Of a DNA stretch of 64,000 nt, positions 1-12,109 are shown in pieces; position 1 is the stretch's first letter, and every line of letters begins with the position of its first letter. The position numbers were made by a program, and so were the translations under genes. Under the pieces are notes generated by a model. It had not been told where the DNA came from, made no database searches, and was given only the letters and a program-made list of their open reading frames with translations. This DNA comes from Medicago truncatula (taxonomy: Eukaryota; Streptophyta; Magnoliopsida; Fabales; Fabaceae), in NCBI RefSeq assembly GCF_003473485.1, contig NC_053045.1:36120494-36184493 (forward strand), read 5' to 3'.

Positions 1-30
1 TGAATTGAATAGATGAAAAAGGAAGTGTAC

Positions 31-154
31 CTGCACGAGTACCGCGTGAAGCAGCACGTTTAAGACCCTTCTTCTTCAAGATGAAACTAGCACCAATGAA
101 TCCACTTGAACAAACCGCAAGTATCAACCCTTTGTAATTCTCTGAAACTCCCAT
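31..154 (-). CDS. NIPA-type Mg2+ transporter, first exon only
   Basis: The minus strand reads ATG at 154-152 followed by [21 protein letters not shown] and then a run ending [16 protein letters not shown]. This is the conserved start of plant NIPA (DUF803) magnesium transporters, multi-pass membrane proteins of plasma membrane and endosomes. The hydrophobic stretch after residue 8 is the first membrane helix and the Lys-rich loop follows it. The exon ends at 31 inside a Gly codon, followed on the minus strand by the donor GTACAC (30-25). The remaining exons lie left of the window. Identification comes from recalled family similarity; only 41 codons are visible, so substrate and subgroup cannot be judged. 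Confidence 0.85.
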
Positions 155-947
155 TGCTATATAATATCTCTTTCCCGCCAATGGAGGTGTGAATAGCGAT
201 CACAAAAAAAAGAATGGCGCAACACAGTCTTTGTTTCTTCTCTCACTGAAAGAAGCGCTTCTTCATTGACTCACAACCTCTCATTCATGACTTGCAAACC
301 AGAAACAACACTTTATTCCTATTCTTTTTTTTTTTTTTTTTTCTTTTTTTATTAATAATAAAATATTTTTATCAAAAAACAACATATTAAATGATTATTG
401 ATAAAATAAAATAGTCCTTTGCATTTCAGAAGTTTCCGCAAATGTCCCGCCGGGTTAATTATCTGCTTTACGAGAATTCCGCCCTCAGATCGACCTCTAT
501 CTCTATCCAATATCATCATGGATTTCAATCAACACTTGTTTTTAGTTAATTAAATGTCCCTATAAATCAATATCAATCATCAGGGGATATCTACAAACCT
601 TTGTATTTATCATATGTTTAGTTCAGTAGGGATAATGCATCTATACTCTCACCATCTCATATTATAAGCAAAAAAAAATAAAATCACACTTATTAAGAAA
701 ACTAAAATATGATAGTTTGTAACATAATTTTTTGTGTTATCTTTAAAATAAGTTTTATAGGAGGATGTAAAAACAATTTTCATTGGTAGTTGATTATAGA
801 GAAAATGAAAAAGAGAGCAAATTAAATGCTTTTGCATTTAATTTTCCTTTGGAAAAGATAATTTTTTGAAAAAACATAATTAAATATGATAAAAGTTGAT
901 TTTTTTTTGCTTATAATTTGGAACAAAGAAAATGAGTTTTTTTGCTT
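155..947. other. Upstream region of the NIPA gene, no other gene seen
   Basis: AT-rich spacer holding the 5' leader and presumed promoter of the minus-strand NIPA gene. A T-tract lies at about 325-350. Short open frames here have no recognisable protein features. Confidence 0.5.
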
Positions 948-1972
948 CAGGGCCGTTCCTAGCGTTTAAGGGGCCTTAGGCATAGTTTGAAAAAATGGGC
1001 CCTTACATAATACATCATAACTTTTTTAGTTTCTTGTTATGATTTTACTAACGCTTCATTTTTTTTTTCTTCGCTTTTCACTATAAGATAAAAGCTTTTT
1101 TAGGCAACATCTTTAAATAAATCAAATACTCCATAGAAACCAAAACTAAACAAAATACCATAGGATTAGAGAACAGTAGCTTCTCCAAAGTAAACTGAAA
1201 TTTTAGCACCTAAATAGTAGGCACTGAATTTTTGACATCTAATGATAGTAAAACCAAAAAAATAAAAGTATATCAACACGTAATCAATTAAATTTTAGAC
1301 ATTTGGATACAAAATTCTCCAATGCTAAACACATAACAACAATAATACTTGATAAACAAAATTAGTGTTAAATTTTTTAGAGTAATCTAAGATACAATAA
1401 CTCATTTGTTATACTACAAATAAATCATTCATCTTTTCATCTTTTTATATGCTATAAGTATCAAGTTTATATTACTATATTGATATAATTAATTTATTTT
1501 GGATACTTTCAAGGCAAGATTAAGATTAATTTCTCTAGTAGATCCATTTTCAACTAAAATATAATTTGTTTTGTTATGAGAATTCTCCCAATTTTCTGGA
1601 TAATAAATATCACATATATTTTTAATATTAGTAAGACACATTATTAGGAACAAAGGGCCCCAAAAAATATAAAAAAAGTTCTTGGCACATTATTAGAAAC
1701 AAAGGGCCAATTTTTTTTGGGAGGGTGTATATAGAAAGCTTTTTTTCATATGCGGTATATATAGCAAATTGCATCAAAAAGGCCAAAACAATAACAGACT
1801 GCAGCCCAGCTTTTCATGTCAATTTTCGGGCCTGCCAATATTTTACTATATAAACCCCCATAAAACCAATACTTACTATACACACCCTCACCAATAAAAA
1901 AATTTTAAGGCCCCCCTACCGGCATGGGCCCTAGGCCGTCGCACTCGTGGCCTATGCCTAGGGCCGGCCCTG
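948..1972. mobile_element. Non-autonomous hAT-like element, about 1 kb
   Basis: The left end begins CAGGGCCGTTCCTAG and the right end finishes CTAGGGCCGGCCCTG, giving short terminal inverted repeats starting CAGGGCCG. GC-rich ends (GGGGCCTTAGGCATA at left, TATGCCTAGGG at right) flank an AT-rich interior without a transposase. A 20-odd base segment ending in AACAAAGGGCC occurs twice at about 1637-1660 and 1684-1708, suggesting a small internal duplication. CAGGG-type ends are typical of plant hAT elements, but I could not match an 8-bp target duplication at the flanks, so the exact borders are uncertain. Confidence 0.5.
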
Positions 1973-2449
1973 ATATATATATATATATGCAAGGTTCGAG
2001 GTTCGAGGTTCGAACCCAACCACCACCAAAAAAAAACTTACATTATAACATCATTTTACTTATCTTCGAAGTCATATCTTGTTGCACTTAGGGGATAAAG
2101 CGTTATTTATGGATAATTTCCTTAGGAACAAAACAATATTTCTATTTTCATTTCCAGGAATAAAATTTTGATCGCATACATCTCTCTCTTCCTCTTTTTT
2201 TCTTTCTTATTTCTTTAGTTTTACAACGTTATCAACATGAGTTTACTAAGATATGCAATTCTTCTTAATCTATTTTTTAATTAAATAAATTTAAATTTTT
2301 GTATCAACGATTATAAGTTATGTGGTTACAAAATTCCATCGATTGGATTATATTATTGTGTTTATTTATTCCATATGCATTCATGAAGTATTGCATAAAG
2401 ATTTATCTCATATTATAAAATTAAAGAGATATATTATGTAGTTTGTAAA
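1973..2449. other. AT-rich spacer, no gene seen
   Basis: It begins with a short TA run and three tandem copies of the heptamer GGTTCGA at about 1994-2014, followed by AT-rich sequence. No coding or RNA gene signal is seen. Confidence 0.5.
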
Positions 2450-2960
2450 AAACTTAATATTATTCTCAATGAATTCCTAAAGAATTCAAAAATGAAGTTA
2501 TTGAAAAACTCAATATTATTATCTTTGAATTCCTGGAGAATTCAAAAGCGTTAATCCATAAAAGATTGATTGCATAATTGATTTTATTGTTTAAAAATTC
2601 AGTTTTATTCTCTATGAATTTCTGAAGAATTCGATAGTAATACATCTTTAAAGGATTATATAAATAACTAATTAGATCAGTTATATAAATCTTGAAGAAA
2701 TTAAAAATCAATTTTTATCCTCCATGAATTTCTGAAAGTTCTTCAATATTGATACATCGTTGAAAGATCGTACAAATAATTGATTAGATATGAAATAAGT
2801 TCTTGAAGAACTTAAAAAATCAATTTTTATCATCCATGAATTCCTAAAAGAATTCAACAGTGATACATCCATAAAAGATCGCATAAAATATTGATTTGGC
2901 TGTGTATAGTTCCTCTAAAGAGCTTAAAAAAATACAACAATGATGCATATCTCAAACAGA
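2450..2960. repeat. Degenerate tandem repeat, roughly 90-110 bp unit
   Basis: About five diverged units share a core resembling TATGAATTCCTGAAGAATTC, preceded by TCAATWTTTATC and followed by TGATACATCCATAAAAGATCG. Core copies sit near 2464, 2513, 2605, 2719 and 2832. Spacing tightens to about 110 bp in the last copies, so units have lost or gained segments. Many copies contain EcoRI-like GAATTC palindromes. No coding potential. Confidence 0.65.
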
Positions 2961-3129
2961 TTGCACAAGTAATTACTTTGATTGTAATTGTTATTATTAT
3001 GTTACAATTAAATATTTTTGTGCAAACATAGCAAATTAATTATTTTTGAGTTACATGATTTTTTTGGTCAAGTTTCGTTTACATGGTTAATGTATCAATC
3101 CAAAAAGAATAGTTATTTATACATATGAT

Positions 3130-3560
3130 GTGATGTCAATACAAAAGAAAAAATATATATATAAACCACGCAAGCATGTACACGTGACTGGTTTTTTTGG
3201 TAGAATGACGAAAGGAAAAAAAAATCATAAGAACAGGGTCAGGGTCAGCCTTGCGCATCAAGCCTCGACACTTCATTGGAGGAGCATGCCAAAAAATCAC
3301 GCCTAATCTTGAAGAGCGCCCCAGCTTGATCAAGAAATATGTGCAATGATTGCCCTCTTGAAGTACATGTTGGAAAGAAATGTTAGGAATATGCTCCTTT
3401 AATCCAAAAATCTTCGCCGACAAAAAAGTGTATACATGCATATTAGAGTGATTTGGATCTTGAAGAAGACAGAGAACTTCTAAATATCTGTTTCACAAAT
3501 AACTTGTTGAATAAATTTGTTGATTACCAACACGATAAACCCCAAATAGCTCAACAAAAA
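3130..3560 (-). pseudogene. LINE relic: RNase H-like C-terminal fragment
   Basis: The minus strand encodes a stretch reading HVLQEGNHCTYFLIKLG and then HAPPMKCRGLMRKAD. It corresponds to the C-terminal RNase H domain of plant LINEs, whose typical form is H-x-x-REGN-x-CAD-x-x-A-x-x-G. The catalytic-side Asp after Cys is replaced (CTY instead of CAD). Upstream sequence on the same strand is out of frame or stopped. Only the tail of a non-LTR retrotransposon remains, in the opposite direction to the LINE that follows at 3640. Confidence 0.7.
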
Positions 3561-3639
3561 GCGCATTCCATGCCCCTCATTAGAAGAGATGTTTTAAACT
3601 ACTATATTAAGTTTTAAAATGAAAAATATGTTGTGTGTG

Positions 3640-5810
3640 TGTGAGTGTGTGTAAGGTGAACTAAGAAACTGGAATAAAAATATTTTTGGAAACATTCATA
3701 ATGCAGTTGCAAAATGCAAACTCAATCACAAAACTTGATGCCATTAAACAAAGAGATAAATGCAAATGGTTACACTGATACTTTGATGCAACAAGAGAAG
3801 CTAGCAAAGATTGATTTATAAAAGGCTCTGAATATGGAAGAAGTTTTGCGAATGGGATAGAAACACTATTTTATTTTCAATAAAACTGCTCAAATTATGC
3901 AAGATTATAAGAAGATAGTTTCACTAAATATTAAAGACAGAGTCATCACTGATCCAGAATAGATTAAAAGTCATATGGTTTCTCATTTTACAACTCTTTT
4001 CACAAGAGAAGAAATAAAAAGTATTGTTTCCTCAATGAACAAAGAAGTTGCACCAGGGCCTTATGGTTTTGAAGTTTTTTTCTTTCAAGCATGCTTGGAG
4101 ATAATCAAGGAAGATGTTTATATGATGTGCTTGAATATTTTTTTATCAAATTGGATCCTGCCTAACATGAACGCAAACAGTGTAGTTCTGATGCCAAAGA
4201 TTCCAAATGAAGATACAATTAGCCAATTCAAACCAGTAGCCATGGATGATTTCAAATTCAAGATTCTTTTAAAAAAATCCTGGAGATAGTTTAGCTCTTA
4301 TACTACCAGACATCATATCTAAAGAGCAAAGATGATTTATCAATGGAAGGATAATCAAGGATTGCATATGTCCCAACTGAGAAGCCATTAGCTTGTTACA
4401 CAACAAGTATTTTGGAGGCAATCTTGCTATCAGTATAGATATTGCTAAACCTTTTGAATCTATAAATTGGAGTTTTTTCTTAATTAAAGTGTTAATGATT
4501 ATTTAGTAAATTTTGAATAGAATGAATATTCCAATGGATCTTCAAATTACTTTCCTAAATTTGATGAATCACATTTACCTCATAGCTATCCCACCTTGAG
4601 CAAAAAGAAGATGCCTAAGTTTCACAGTTTAGAGAATGAATCACGAGAAGATTCCCACTGATGAGAATCTTGCAGAGAAGGGATGCAGTTTTCCTTCAAT
4701 GTGTAACTTATGCTTCAAGCAACAAGAAAATGCATCTCATCTATTCCTTAATAGTCCCTTTGCCACTGCTATTTAGAAATAGTTACAATTTATCATCAAT
4801 CAAATTATCAACCTCTCATTTATCTTATATATCTTTGATGTTTGTAATAGAAGTTGGAATCAAGGTTTTAAAAAACGGTCTGTTACGGAGAAAAAGGCCG
4901 CAACAAAAAGGTATAGGTAGCGGACATTACCGTTTTTCACCGTTTTTACAGAGTGAACAAAAATCACGACAAAACGTCGTTACAGCTGCGACGAAACACC
5001 GTTACGGCCGCAAAAAAAAAAGGCCGTTCATGACAATAGACATAGAATCTGGATATTTTTTCAATTGAGATAGATGAAAATCATATTTTTAGTACATATT
5101 TGATCATAAATTACATAAGTTATCTCCTTATCTAATTTAGAATTCCAAATCTTTCCCTAGTTTAAGTTATTTAAGTTGATAATATTATTTAAGAGTTGTG
5201 CAATGTTGTGATTAATTCACACCGCGACAACCGCACTCTGTATCGTAACACCCGTAATGGCCGAAATTGCAAAATCCTATATGTGACCGCGACCGTGACC
5301 GTTACCGTTATTTAGAACCTTGGTTGGAATCCTCAATGTAAATTGGTAATCTACTCAGCAATTGTCAACATTTTCAACAATATTTGATTCACAAGGAATA
5401 ATTGTAGATTCAAAAATATAAAACCAAATATGCATTTTTCCCTAGCAATGATATCTGCAAATTTTCATTTGGCTGGAAATCTTACAAAGGAAGTAACATA
5501 GCCCTCCGTATATGACTATTTGGTGCTAAGAGCTTTACTCATCATCCGAAAGCACCAAGAATTATAGAAGTGATATAGCATCCACCTTTCCTTATCAAGA
5601 CAAAGTGTAATACAGATGGCTCGGCTTTGGAAAATCCTATGAATTATGCATATGGAGGCCTTTTTAGAAACGGTCAAGGAGAAAACAGGGGATTTTTTTT
5701 GTCAACTTAGACATCTTAGATGCTTTTTTCCCCTGAGCTTATGGAATATGAATCTAAAGTAGCTATATTGGCTTTTAAGTCACCTCACATAATACCTATT
5801 ACGTGTTCGC
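3640..5810 (+). pseudogene. LINE retrotransposon relic (RT, zinc finger, RNase H), interrupted
   Basis: A 5'-truncated non-LTR retrotransposon with many stops and frameshifts. In order I can read: the region after the endonuclease (ELRNWNKNIFGNIHN, about 3655-3700); the start of reverse transcriptase (EEIKSIVSSMNKEVAPGPYGF, about 4008-4070, then SNWILPN and VVLMPKIPN to about 4260); degraded RT to about 4560; and the zf-RVT finger (IPTDENLAEKGCSFPS, CNLCFKQQENASHLF, about 4650-4750). The RNase H start KCNTDGSALGNP appears at about 5605-5645. A 462-bp hAT MITE splits the segment between zf-RVT and RNase H, and the frame resumes as NPQCKLVI right after it. Inactive. Confidence 0.85.
4861..5322. 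mobile_element. hAT-type MITE inside a LINE
   Basis: The ends are CAAGGTTTTAAAAAACGG at left and the inverted CCGTTATTTAGAACCTTG at right. They are flanked by a perfect 8-bp duplication GTTGGAAT at 4853-4860 and 5323-5330. The 8-bp duplication and end sequence fit a non-autonomous hAT element. The interior is rich in repeated CCGTTAC/CGGTAAC steps and has no transposase. Removing the element and one target copy restores a continuous LINE reading frame (SWNPQCKLV), which confirms the borders. Confidence 0.92.
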
Positions 5811-6480
5811 GGTGCCGTTTGATTTGGTTTTGAGGTTAAACATCATCTGAACCGTAAGATAAATAAGTAGGCGGTTTGGTTTAGTTTTGTTGACTTTTAA
5901 AATATAATCTGATCCAAACCAAACCAATGCGGTTTGGATTTGATCGATTGTTGTGGTTTTTTTAGACAATATTTTATTTTTGTTTTCAACGTTAAAATCA
6001 AATTAAAAAGCTAAAACACAACAATCTTCAACAATGTTTTAAATTTCATACAACATTACAATTTTAATTCTATCTAACAATGTTCTAAACTTTGTGGATA
6101 AAAAGTAATCATATTTTGTAAGAAATTCAAAAGACTAAAATTTTAATAATTCTCTGAGAGTGCAAGTAGCACATAAATACATTTTTGATAGAAAAAGCAA
6201 AGAAGAAACTTAACAGGAGAAAATAATATTTCATTATTAAAGTTCACATTGAATTTATATGAGTATTGGTCTAGATGGTATGTATTTAATTAGTGTTTTT
6301 CTTATATTGCAGTTTGATTTGGTTTGGTTCGGTTAGTAAAATCAAAACCGCAAACCGAACAAAATCATGCGGTTGCGTAAAAAAATGATCTGAATACATC
6401 CGAACTAAATGCTGTTTTGGTTTGGATTGGTTCAGTTCTTTGACTATTTTCATCCGTCGGTCCTCACCTTTAATTGCGAT
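5805..6480. repeat. Dispersed repeat with GCGGTTTGGTTT-type ends
   Basis: Both ends are rich in GGTTTGGTTT and its complement AACCAAACC: about 5815-5955 at left and 6305-6450 at right, around an AT-rich middle. This pattern is characteristic of a high-copy plant repeat. Exact termini and a target duplication were not resolved, so the class is left open. Open frames inside it are not credible genes. Confidence 0.45.
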
Positions 6481-6639
6481 TAGGGAAGACCTTGTCAAGA
6501 ATAGATTTGATATTTCTTCTTATAGATTTTCTTAGTTTGCTTTGAGGGTTAGCTTCGGTCCCCCTCTTTTTATACATCTCTTTTCCTTTTTAATATATTT
6601 TGGATTTAAGCCTCCTCGGAAACATCAATTTTAAAAAAA

Positions 6640-7101
6640 TCTCAAATTGATTTTTATCTTTTTTATTTGGGGGTTCAATGAATGTATGCACATTGGATTT
6701 TTTTTAAAAGAAAATATTTAGTGATTTGCTGTGTAATATATTTTTAATTATATCTTGATAAAAGGAACTTTTTTTGACAAATAGTCGGGCCAGAAATTCA
6801 CCTTTTAAAGTGAATATAACTGAGGTATTAATTCGGAATTTGAACCTCAACCACTGCATATATTATTTAATGACCCTACCAATTGAACTAAGTCAACAGG
6901 GACATATGAACTTTTTTTTTTTTAAAGTATACATATATGTAATTAAACATGTATTATTTATCTAGTTTATATTATTTTTTAAATTGTTTATTAACTTTTT
7001 CTAGAATAAATATACTGTTTTAAAATATTACATTGATTTTAAAAATATTGAATATTTTTAATATCATATTGACTTTTGCCTATAATTTAATATCATATTG
7101 A
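6640..7101. repeat. Tandem duplication, unit A (about 463 bp)
   Basis: From TCTCAAATTGATTTTTATC to TATCATATTGACT this block is repeated directly downstream starting near 7102, with about 85-90% identity by eye. Both copies carry the same minus-strand SINE relic, so the SINE predates the duplication. Confidence 0.8.
6769..6903 (-). mobile_element. tRNA-derived SINE relic, copy in unit A
   Basis: On the minus strand a box-A-like TTAGTTCAATTGGTAGGG is followed about 40 bases on by a box-B-like GGTTGAGGTTCAAATTCC, a short body, and an A-run (the T-run at 6769-6775 on the plus strand). This is the layout of a tRNA-derived SINE with an RNA polymerase III promoter. Target duplications are not clear. 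Confidence 0.6.
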
Positions 7102-7229
7102 CTTCTCAAATTGGTTTTTTATCTTTTTGATTTGGGGCTTTGATGAATGTATGCACATTCGATTTTTTTTTTTTAAGGAAAATATTTAGTGATTATTTAA
7201 TTATTAATTATATCTTGATAAAAGGAACT

Positions 7230-7350
7230 TTTTTTGGCAAATAGTCAGGCCAGATATTCACCTATTAAGGTGAATATAATTTGGGGTTTGAACCTCAACC
7301 CTTGCATATATTATTTAATATCCTTACCAACTTAGTTAAGTCAACAAGGA
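7230..7350 (-). mobile_element. tRNA-derived SINE relic, copy in unit B
   Basis: Same SINE as at 6769-6903, carried along by the tandem duplication. Its box A is further decayed (TTAGGTTGG-type region disrupted) and box B reads GGGTTGAGGTTCAAACCCC on the minus strand. It has lost about 14 bases relative to unit A. Confidence 0.55.
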
Positions 7351-7356
7351 CATATG

Positions 7357-7879
7357 TGGCAACGCCATATGAGAAATAAAATATATAATCTAAAGGAAAA
7401 ATCAATGTCTATGCACTAGTGTTGCTTAATCAATCAACAACGAACATAAAACCTTGTTAAAAAAAATAACAAGGTGGTTTGTCGATTTGGATCGATGGTG
7501 TCGTTGTTATGAAGATGGATTTTGTTGTTGCGCTGGATGTTGTTGTTGTTGCAAATATGGATTCTTTAAGGTGACATTGATTGTTGTTGTGGCGAAAGTG
7601 GTTGTTGTTTCAATTGTTATTGTTATCGGTGGTTTTTCAAAGGTTGTTGGTTTGTGTTGGTTCTTGACGTTGTTGTTTGAGGGTTGTGTGCGAGCAACTG
7701 ATTGTAGGTGGTGGAAGTTGTTTTTTGTGACAGCTTGTGATGTTGGGTGAGGGTTTTGGGTACAACTTTTGTTTTCCTTTGTATGTTGCTCCCCAAAACT
7801 CCTAGTCTAGCATTCCTTGTGCTGGTTAGGACTCATTGTGATTTTAATAAATTCAATTTTAGCTTCTTCAAAAGAAAAA
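7357..7879 (+). mobile_element. 5'-truncated retrotransposed insertion with 13-bp duplication
   Basis: The insertion is flanked by perfect copies of ACAAGGACATATG at 7344-7356 and 7880-7892 and ends in an A-rich tail (AAAAGAAAAAA). This is the signature of target-primed reverse transcription. The 3' part (TTTTAATAAATTCAATTTTAGCTTCTTC, 7840-7869, in two parts) resembles the 3' end of plant LINEs. The middle is dominated by GTTGTTGTT-type trinucleotides, which create a spurious open frame rich in Cys and Val. No enzyme domain remains. Confidence 0.8.
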
Positions 7880-8228
7880 ACAAGGACATATGAACTATAT
7901 TTTTTTTTAAAAAGTATACATATATGTAATTAAAAATTTATTATTTTATATTATTTTTTAAATTGTTTATTAACTTTTTCTAGAACAGATTTATTGTTTT
8001 AAAATATTACATTAATTTTAAAAATAATGAATATTTTTAATATCATATTGACTTTTGCCTATAATTTAATATCATATTGACTTTTGACTATAAATAAGGT
8101 TATATATTAATGTAAATTTGCTAACACCTTAAAATATACCTAGCTCTTCTAAACAAAAAAAATATCCCTTATTACAACCAGATTCTCAATTGTATCTCCC
8201 TGATCAGGAACAAGTTTGATCCAGAATC

Positions 8229-11200
8229 ATGAATATCATCCTTCTGATGTATGTCATCATACTCGCAGGTTTGTTTATATTCATTCATTATTTAATATTA
8301 TCTTGTTATGAGTGCAACACTTTCATTCTTTAAATTTAAAGTATAATTTTGGTTATGAGTGAGTAGCTATAAGATAACAAAATTAGTGATCAATTAATTT
8401 TGGTTATGTATAATTTTCATTGATAAAATATATTAGATAAACTATAAATGGATGTTTTAGAAAGTATACTTTAAATTTAGATTGAAATTTTTTAAAATTG
8501 GAAAAAATATATTTATAATTAAATTTGTTCTATTGATCCACACCCACAAAGTAAATCTCACAATGAGTTTACCAACATTATATTTGCTTTGATCGAAAGT
8601 GGACTCAGATCTCATGTTCATGCTTTATGAGTAAAAAAAAAAAATTGATTCGGAGGTAAAATCCCGTTAAAGGTAGTCAGCCAAGTTCTCGAGCAAAGAT
8701 TACTAGATTAATCATTTACAAAGTCAATAGATACTTTGCACCAATAAGATAGCTAAAAAAACAAAAATTTAATTTATAAATTATATCAAACATATATGCA
8801 CATATAATTGCAACCATCACTCTTTATGTATATTCTTCTAATATAAATAAATTTTTTTATTACATTTCTATTATTATTATTATATTTTCTTCCTTTTAAT
8901 TATCTCATTTTCAATTGTTAATTTTAATTTCTTTAATTTAATTATTTCCTTAATTCAGTCCCACATGATTGAATAAAATAAATTTTAGGTATTTAATGCT
9001 TTTTTATCATAAAAAAAAAAACATTTCTCTTATGGCGTGGTAATGGTACAATTATTTGAGCTAATGTAATTTTAGAGAGTGATTCAAAATTTTCATAGTA
9101 AATTTCATTGTTTGAATGATAAATTTCGATAAATTTTAAAATGAAGGAATTAAATGAAGTATTTTGTCAAATCAAATTTAAGAAATTCCAAATAGTGATA
9201 TTTAAAAAATAAAAAGTCGGCTGGGTCTATATTAAATTTCAAAGTTTTGCACATTGATCCACATTTTACATAATTTCAAATTTCAAATTATTTGATCAAA
9301 ATCTTTTAAAAATATCATTTTTGGATCAATTTTCATTACATCTTTACACTTTTATCCCAAAACTTTAAAAATTTATAAAATAATCAAATAAAGTTTAAAA
9401 ATGAATTTTTTATTGTTTATCCAAACAAAAAAATAATAAAAAATTCAATTAAAACATTATATAAATTGTTAGAATTCTAATTTCTTTAAATCTTCCAATT
9501 ATCTCATCCTAACACTTTTTTCCTTCATCTTTAACTAATGTTCAAGAGACACTAACTAGCATTACCGTTAAAACAATATCAAAGAATATATCTATATTAA
9601 ACTAACAAAAAGACATGCAACTACAGGTATTGAAGCTGAGGCATTATCTTATGATTACACTGCGAACATTGAAGTGAGTTATCTCTCTAATGTTTATTTC
9701 TGTTTTTGAGGATTTGAGAGTCACATACGGTATATTACATTACATGGAATTATATTCCCCCTAACTTTGTGTGTTACTTGTTTTCAACCTCAGTGTTTGA
9801 CAATCCCACAGAAGCCTCAGTACAATGGAGGAATAATTCAAAACCCAGAAATAAATGATGGACTACAGGGATGGACATCATTTGGGGAATCAAAAATACA
9901 ACATAGAGAATCATTAGGTAACAAATATGTGGTAGCTCATAGCAGAAATCAACCATATGATAGTGTCTCCCAAAAGATTCACCTTCAAAAGGGGATGTAT
10001 TATACTTTATCTGGTGAGATTTATTGTCATAAATTAAAGTTTAACTTTGATATATTGTAAACAAATCCTCCCTCCGTCCTTAAATAAATGACCTAGTTGA
10101 CTCTGACACACATACCAATGCATATGTTTTATATTTGATATCTTCAATTCTCTACTAAAAAAAATTATAAAAATTTAATATTTTAAAAATACTCATCGAG
10201 ACGAATCCAACAACATCTTACATGATATTATTTATCTTTGTGAATTAGTAGAAAAGTATGATCAAAGTATATCAAGTCAATAATGCATATTGTCAACTAG
10301 GTCATTTATTAAGGGACGGAGGGAGTAATATGCACTAATTTATAGTTATAGGTAGTTATGAATAAAATCAAACGCTTTTGAATTGTGCAGCTTGGTTACA
10401 AGTGAGTAATGGAAATGTTCCTGTAACAGCAGTAGTTAAAACAAATGAAGGATTTAAATTTTGTGGTGTCATTTTTGCGGAATCTAACTGTTGGTCTATG
10501 CTTAAGGGTGGTTTCATAGCAGATACATCAGGGGAAGCTGAGCTCTACTTTGAGGTACTTAAGTATGGTTCTTCATAATTGTATTTTTGTACTATTATTC
10601 GAATGATAAATAAGGATATTATATTCATTACTGATTAATTCTCCAAATTATAATACATCTGTAAAATGTTGTATCATGTAGAGTAATAATACTTATGTGG
10701 AAATTTGGATAGACAGTGTATCCTTACAACCATTCACAGAACAACAATGGAAGTCGCATCAAGATCAAAGCATTGAAAAGGTAAACAACTAACTATTCAT
10801 AGGATTTCTCACTTAGAACCAAGTTTAATTTTAATTAACATGGCATGCAGGAACGAAAGAGAAAGGTATTAGTCCAAGCACTAGACGAACAAGGACACCC
10901 TTTACCAAATGCGAGCATATATATTACATTGAATAAACCAAAGTTTCCATTTGGAAGTGCAATAAATAGTAACATTATTAACAACCGTGCGTATCAAGAT
11001 TGGTTCTCATCTAGGTTCACAGTTACAACATTTGAAAATGAAATGAAATGGTACACAAATGAATACGCACCAGGAAAAGATAACTATTTCCAAGCTGATC
11101 AAATGCTACAGTTTGCAAAATCACACAATATTACTGTTCGAGGACACAATATATTTAATGATGATCCTAAGTATCAACCAAAATGGGTTTATTCACTCTC

Positions 11201-12109
11201 CCCAAACCAGCTTAATTTAGCAGTCCAAAAAAGAATGAATTCCGTTGTGGGAAGATACAAGGGCCAAGTTATTGGTTGGGATGTTGTTAATGAAAATCTC
11301 CATTTCTCATTCTTTGAAGGTAAACTTGGACAAGATTTTTCAGCCAAAGCATTTAACAAGGTTCATAATATTGATCCACAAACGACCTTATTTATTAATG
11401 AGTTTAACACAATTGAGGATAGTAGAGATGGTTTATCATCTCCATCAAATTACATCCAGAAAATCAAACAAATTCAAAGTGTGAATAGGCAATTGCCGCT
11501 TGGAATTGGTCTGGAGTCTCATTTCTCTTCTCTCCCTCTCAACTTTCCTTACATGAGAGCTTCCATTGATACCCTTACTGCTTCTCGTTTGCCAATATGG
11601 ATTACAGAATTAGATGTTGCAAGCCAACCTAATCAGGTAATTAATGTCAATAACACCAATATTTGTTTTTCTATTTATTTATTCATTTATGACTTGGATT
11701 TTTATTTTATTTTTTTCTAATTAAGCTTTTCCATTCGTGATTTGAGTAGGTACAATACTTGGAGCAAGCTCTTAGAGAGGCACACTCTCACCCAGGGGTT
11801 CAAGGTATTGTAATGTGGACAGCATGGACACCGCAGGGTTGCTATAAGATGTGTTTGACAGATAACAATTTCAAAAATTTACCAACAGGGGATGTTGTTG
11901 ACAAACTAATATCTGAGTGGGGGAAAGCACAAGTTTTAGGGACGACAGACCAAAATGGACTACTTGAGTTGTCCCTTTTTCATGGAGATTACAAAATACA
12001 AATTAATCACCCTATCAAGAAGAATTACTCTATCATTCATCACATGCAAGTGCTTCCAAAAGAAGATTATTCCAATAAAACAACACAATTGATACAACTT
12101 CTTGTTTAG
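8229..12109 (+). CDS. GH10 endo-1,4-beta-xylanase, secreted, with CBM22-like domain
   Basis: Seven exons: 8229-8268, 9627-9673, 9794-10013, 10391-10554, 10682-10780, 10851-11636, 11750-12109, all with GT/AG borders and matching phases, giving 571 residues. Residues 1-18 (MNIILLMYVIILAGIEAE) form a signal peptide, so the enzyme acts in the cell wall. Residues about 35-180 look like a carbohydrate-binding module (PEINDGLQGWTSFG, AEWYF-type strands ending VEIWIDSVSL). The GH10 barrel follows from about 195 to 470. Catalytic residues are present: acid/base Glu about 338 in GWDVVNEN and nucleophile Glu about 443 in WITELD. The family hydrolyses internal xylan bonds with retention. A possible poly(A) signal AATAAA lies near 12142. 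Intron 3 carries a MITE. The gene looks intact. Confidence 0.93.
10068..10325. mobile_element. Stowaway-like MITE in xylanase intron 3
   Basis: It has 258 bp with inverted ends CTCCCTCCGTCC and GGACGGAGGGAG. The arms continue as TAAATAAATGACCTAGTTGAC and its complement. A near-identical copy lies at 24557-24814. The right flank is TA while the left flank reads TC, so one duplicated base has mutated. It lies wholly within an intron and does not touch the splice sites. Confidence 0.88.

Larger units (their letters stand above)
7102..8085. repeat. Tandem duplication, unit B, split by a retro-insertion
   Basis: Second copy of the unit. It matches unit A from 7102 to 7356 and again from 7880 to about 8085; the interruption is the 523-bp insertion at 7357-7879. 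Unit A therefore serves as the empty-site reference (CAGGGACATATGAAC against CAAGGACATATG plus insertion). Confidence 0.8.

Noticed and set aside
7454..7750. 98-codon frame rich in Cys and Val
   Set aside because: Generated by GTT/TGT triplet runs inside a retrotransposed insertion; no domain and no conserved features.
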